From SG8-4 sp964598225 (GTDB taxonomy: Bacteria; Planctomycetota; Phycisphaerae; Sedimentisphaerales; Anaerobacaceae): 64,000 bases of DNA. A program made the position numbers and the translations under genes. The number at the start of each line of letters is the position of its first letter. The first letter of the stretch is position 1. The stretch is from positions 1 through 64,000 of the forward strand of contig CAZRBG010000018.1 in the NCBI GenBank assembly GCA_964598225.1. Reading direction: 5' to 3'. Shown piece by piece: positions 61,515-64,000 of this stretch. Under the pieces are notes generated by a model. The model saw only the letters and a list, made by a program, of their open reading frames with translations. It ran no database searches and was not told where the DNA came from.

Positions 61515-63992
61515 TCACGGCAGCGAGGATTCGCCTCGGACAAGCGCCTTCGGGCGCCACCACAGCGAGTGCCAGTATGCCCGATCGGTTGCGTATACGT
61601 CGATCGGTGCGTCTTCGGGCAGGTCGCCCGGGAGTATGCCGTAGCGCTTCATTTCTCGTACGTAGCTCGGCGTCGGCCTGAACCCCGGCATGTCGAAGCG
61701 TTTATTGTTCTGTTCGAGATGTTGCTTGCCCTTTCTACAGACGGCGAGAATCTTCTTGTAGTCCGGATCATCAGTGCCGGCAAAGACCGGGACGGCTTGG
61801 CCGCTTTGGCGATTCTCCCTTGGGGATGTCTGTACGGTACTGCACAGTCCGTAGCCGCCGGCTTCTTTCGCCAGCGGCGCCAGCAGGATCAGGGATTTCT
61901 CCGGTCGCGAGAGATTGAACATGAGATGGCGCGACATTTTTATGCGGATATCATTGAAATCCGGATTCGACAGGATAAGCCCCAGGTTGTCGGAGATATA
62001 CTTGGGCACGGGGAGAGACTTGTCGTGGCAGCTCGTGCATCGCCGGGTGATGGCTTCAGCCGCTGCGACGGCCTCCGGCCAATCGCGCCTGGTTGTATCG
62101 AGCTTGCTCTTGGGAAAGCCGCCGATCATACCGGTGCCCAATGCGGCGTAGGTTCCGGGATAAACCGCGGCCGATTCAATCCAATAGCGGATCATGTCCT
62201 GCTCGTGCCGGGTTAACTTGGCGTCGTAATGGCTGCCGTCGAGCATTTTCATCAGCGGACTGGCCGAGGTTCCCACAGCACGCGGCGGCAGATTGGTGCG
62301 CAGCCGGTCGCGTCCGTCGGAGATCCAGCCAAACGCGGTGAGTGTATAGTAGCTGTGAGAAAAGATAGGGCCGTGGTCGCCGGTGAGGATTATGTCGCCT
62401 TCGCGCTTGTCATAGTCGTGACATTCGATGCAATGCCTGTCGAGAATAGGTTGAATGTCGCGCGGATAATCGAAGACATCCGGGATCCCGGCGATAGGCT
62501 TGACCGGGCTGGGTGCGCGCCTCAGAGCCTGCAGCGAAGCGGTATCTGTCGAAACCGGGGCCTTTTGGCGTTGCTCGTGACAACCGACACAACTCGTCGT
62601 CTCGCCCGGCATGACAGCCAGGAAGCTGTGCATGCGCTTGACTGAGTTGCCGTTCTCATCCAGAGCGACGAAGAACAGGCTCCGAAGCGCCGGCACCTCC
62701 ATATAGGCCGAACCGTCAGGCTCGACGGGGACCGTTCCCACGATGCGTTCGAGCATGTACGTCCCGCCGAAGCTGATCGGCGGCATCTTGCCGCTGTAGT
62801 TAACCGGTTTCGAGAGCGTCTCCAGGACGAGCAGTTTTTTGATCTCGCCTCGTTTCACGCCCGCCATGTTCCGCCCGGCGTATACATCCTGGAGGATTAA
62901 TCGGCCCGTCGCTTTCTTAAAATCGCTCCTCGGCGGAATGACCGGCTCTCGTGGCCGCGCTCGCAGCGGGCGGGGCTCGTGGCATTCGACGCCCTTTTCG
63001 ACGAACTCGGGCGGCAGGCGATATATCTCGCGGGTTTCACCCTTTCTGTTCATCGTTAGCAGGCTCGGCCCCTGAGCGACCAAAAAGCAATCTCTTGAGA
63101 CGGCATAAGGATCTCGGAAGTTCTTTTTGTCAGTGATTTCTCTGGCGGAAGCAAGGTCGTCCGGGCCTCGCTTTTGTGTCACGATGGCGATTGCCCCTTC
63201 GTGTTCCCTGCGTCCGTGGTTGGGCGAGAAGACCGCTATGACCTCATTGCTGTCCGGTATCGGCTTGGCGTCGATCATCAGTGTCCGAGGGTGCATATTG
63301 CCGTAGTAGATCATCTGACCCGTGCCGTCGGGATTGGCCGTCCAGAGATGGTGAAACGCGACCCGGCTGCGATCTACGTACTCCCACCGCTCGTAAAGGA
63401 CCCGGCCGTCCGGCAGAGGCCAGGGTGTATTGTCGTGCTCGACGTTGCCGGAGATCGGCCGGATGCCGCTGCCGTCGCCGTTGCAGGTGTAGAGGATTGC
63501 CACCTGAGAATACCAGCACGGGACCCAGCGGTTGCTGCGGTCCGAGCAGAACATTATCCGGCCGTCGGGCAGGTAAGTCGGCTCGATGTCATTGAACGGC
63601 CCGGAGGTAAGCTGCCTGAGACCGTTGCCGTCAACGTTTATTTCGTAAAGGTGGAAGTAATCCGTGCCGCCCGGGCGGTAGGAGATCAGAATCTTTTTCG
63701 CGTTGTAGTGAACCTGAGGATCGCGAACCGCACCTTCGGGATCGTCCAGAATCACCGTCAGCGCTGCCGTGTGGACATTCAGTCGAAATAAGCGTCCCCG
63801 CGCGCCGTAAAGCTTTTTGCTGGAGTCCTGGCAGTAATAGCCGAAGTTTTCGTACCAGTGGCCTCCGGCGCCGGGCTGGCGGGCGCTGAAGATAATCTCC
63901 TCGACGCCGATATCCACGGGCGTTGTCTCGGCGGCAAGCATTGGTGTTGACAAGATAAGAGCAAAGAGAGCGGTTCTGAGCATGACATGCAT
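61515..63992 (-). CDS. Exported PD40-propeller and cytochrome c protein (hydrazine synthase alpha-like)
   Basis: An 825-residue protein with a signal peptide (to about residue 20). The first 320 residues are a beta-propeller with PD40/TolB-like repeats (HLYEINVDGNGLRQLTSGP; LPDGRIMFCSDRSN; HLWTANPDGTG). The second half carries three heme-binding CxxCH motifs: C468/C471/H472 (SCVGCHEQ), C521/C524/H525 (CIECHDYD) and C652/C655/H656 (CTSCHDKS). The layout resembles the hydrazine synthase alpha subunit and the related planctomycete proteins found in non-anammox species. No beta/gamma subunit genes are near, so anammox chemistry should not be assumed; a periplasmic redox or surface role is more likely. 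It is nearly at the window edge but its start appears complete. Confidence 0.83.
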   Translation of the reverse strand: MHVMLRTALFALILSTPMLAAETTPVDIGVEEIIFSARQPGAGGHWYENFGYYCQDSSKKLYGARGRLFRLNVHTAALTVILDDPEGAVRDPQVHYNAKKILISYRPGGTDYFHLYEINVDGNGLRQLTSGPFNDIEPTYLPDGRIMFCSDRSNRWVPCWYSQVAILYTCNGDGSGIRPISGNVEHDNTPWPLPDGRVLYERWEYVDRSRVAFHHLWTANPDGTGQMIYYGNMHPRTLMIDAKPIPDSNEVIAVFSPNHGRREHEGAIAIVTQKRGPDDLASAREITDKKNFRDPYAVSRDCFLVAQGPSLLTMNRKGETREIYRLPPEFVEKGVECHEPRPLRARPREPVIPPRSDFKKATGRLILQDVYAGRNMAGVKRGEIKKLLVLETLSKPVNYSGKMPPISFGGTYMLERIVGTVPVEPDGSAYMEVPALRSLFFVALDENGNSVKRMHSFLAVMPGETTSCVGCHEQRQKAPVSTDTASLQALRRAPSPVKPIAGIPDVFDYPRDIQPILDRHCIECHDYDKREGDIILTGDHGPIFSHSYYTLTAFGWISDGRDRLRTNLPPRAVGTSASPLMKMLDGSHYDAKLTRHEQDMIRYWIESAAVYPGTYAALGTGMIGGFPKSKLDTTRRDWPEAVAAAEAITRRCTSCHDKSLPVPKYISDNLGLILSNPDFNDIRIKMSRHLMFNLSRPEKSLILLAPLAKEAGGYGLCSTVQTSPRENRQSGQAVPVFAGTDDPDYKKILAVCRKGKQHLEQNNKRFDMPGFRPTPSYVREMKRYGILPGDLPEDAPIDVYATDRAYWHSLWWRPKALVRGESSLP

Positions 63993-64000
63993 CGAATACA

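Noticed and set aside
61515..63992. Evidence that the organism is an anammox bacterium
   Set aside because: One HzsA-like protein without partners is common in other planctomycetes and does not support anammox.

Overview
The window looks like chromosome from a planctomycete, most likely a Phycisphaerae/Sedimentisphaerales-type heterotroph. This is inferred from gene content, not from a marker gene. The pointers are five large secreted beta-sandwich proteins of one paralogous family, secreted glycoside hydrolases (GH5-like and GH127), a PD40/cytochrome c protein resembling hydrazine synthase alpha, a TIGR03790-type protein and many ECF/anti-sigma genes. No rRNA, tRNA, CRISPR array or insertion sequence was recognised. 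The only sign of gene transfer is the visibly AT-richer left edge.

Layout. 1-2.2 kb: the end of an OLD/TOPRIM nuclease gene overlapping a UvrD-like helicase gene, a Gabija-like defence pair cut by the window edge. 2.2-7.7 kb: a LamG-GH5 secreted hydrolase converging on the first modular LamG protein. 7.8-9.4 kb: mnmA and a YHS lipoprotein. 9.7-22 kb: a leftward copper/silver-type locus with an HME-RND pump, adaptor with metal-binding modules, outer-membrane factor, two YHS proteins, and a MacB-like ABC transporter operon with a cysteine-tailed membrane protein. 22.5-25 kb: an orphan FlgM-like gene, a radical SAM protein with a NifX-like partner, and one unknown. 25.1-29 kb: two divergent ECF sigma/anti-sigma pairs, the second anti-sigma with four tandem zinc-binding modules. 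29-35.4 kb: nadE, a SagB/PfpI fusion, VanZ, TIGR03790 and a KamA-type radical SAM gene. 36-56 kb: four more modular secreted proteins, a GH127 enzyme, hflK-hflC and an Hsp20. 56-64 kb: an ABC-2 export operon whose last gene fuses permease, M1-like peptidase and propeller, then the PD40/cytochrome c protein.

The most distinctive system is the five-member modular family (4605, 36269, 47058, 50194 and 53244 starts or ends). Each combines a variable N-terminal unit (LamG, discoidin-like or ThuA-like) with repeated Fn3-like units, a LamG or PA14 unit and a conserved C-terminal DDFESY domain. All five have an extended -10 promoter with exactly 18 bp spacing. Four have long untranslated leaders with an internal Shine-Dalgarno-like box, and four end in related GGGGCCT terminators. 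They read as a dispersed, co-regulated set of surface or polysaccharide-binding proteins, perhaps working with the GH5 and GH127 enzymes. Several families of small dispersed palindromes sit between and inside operons.
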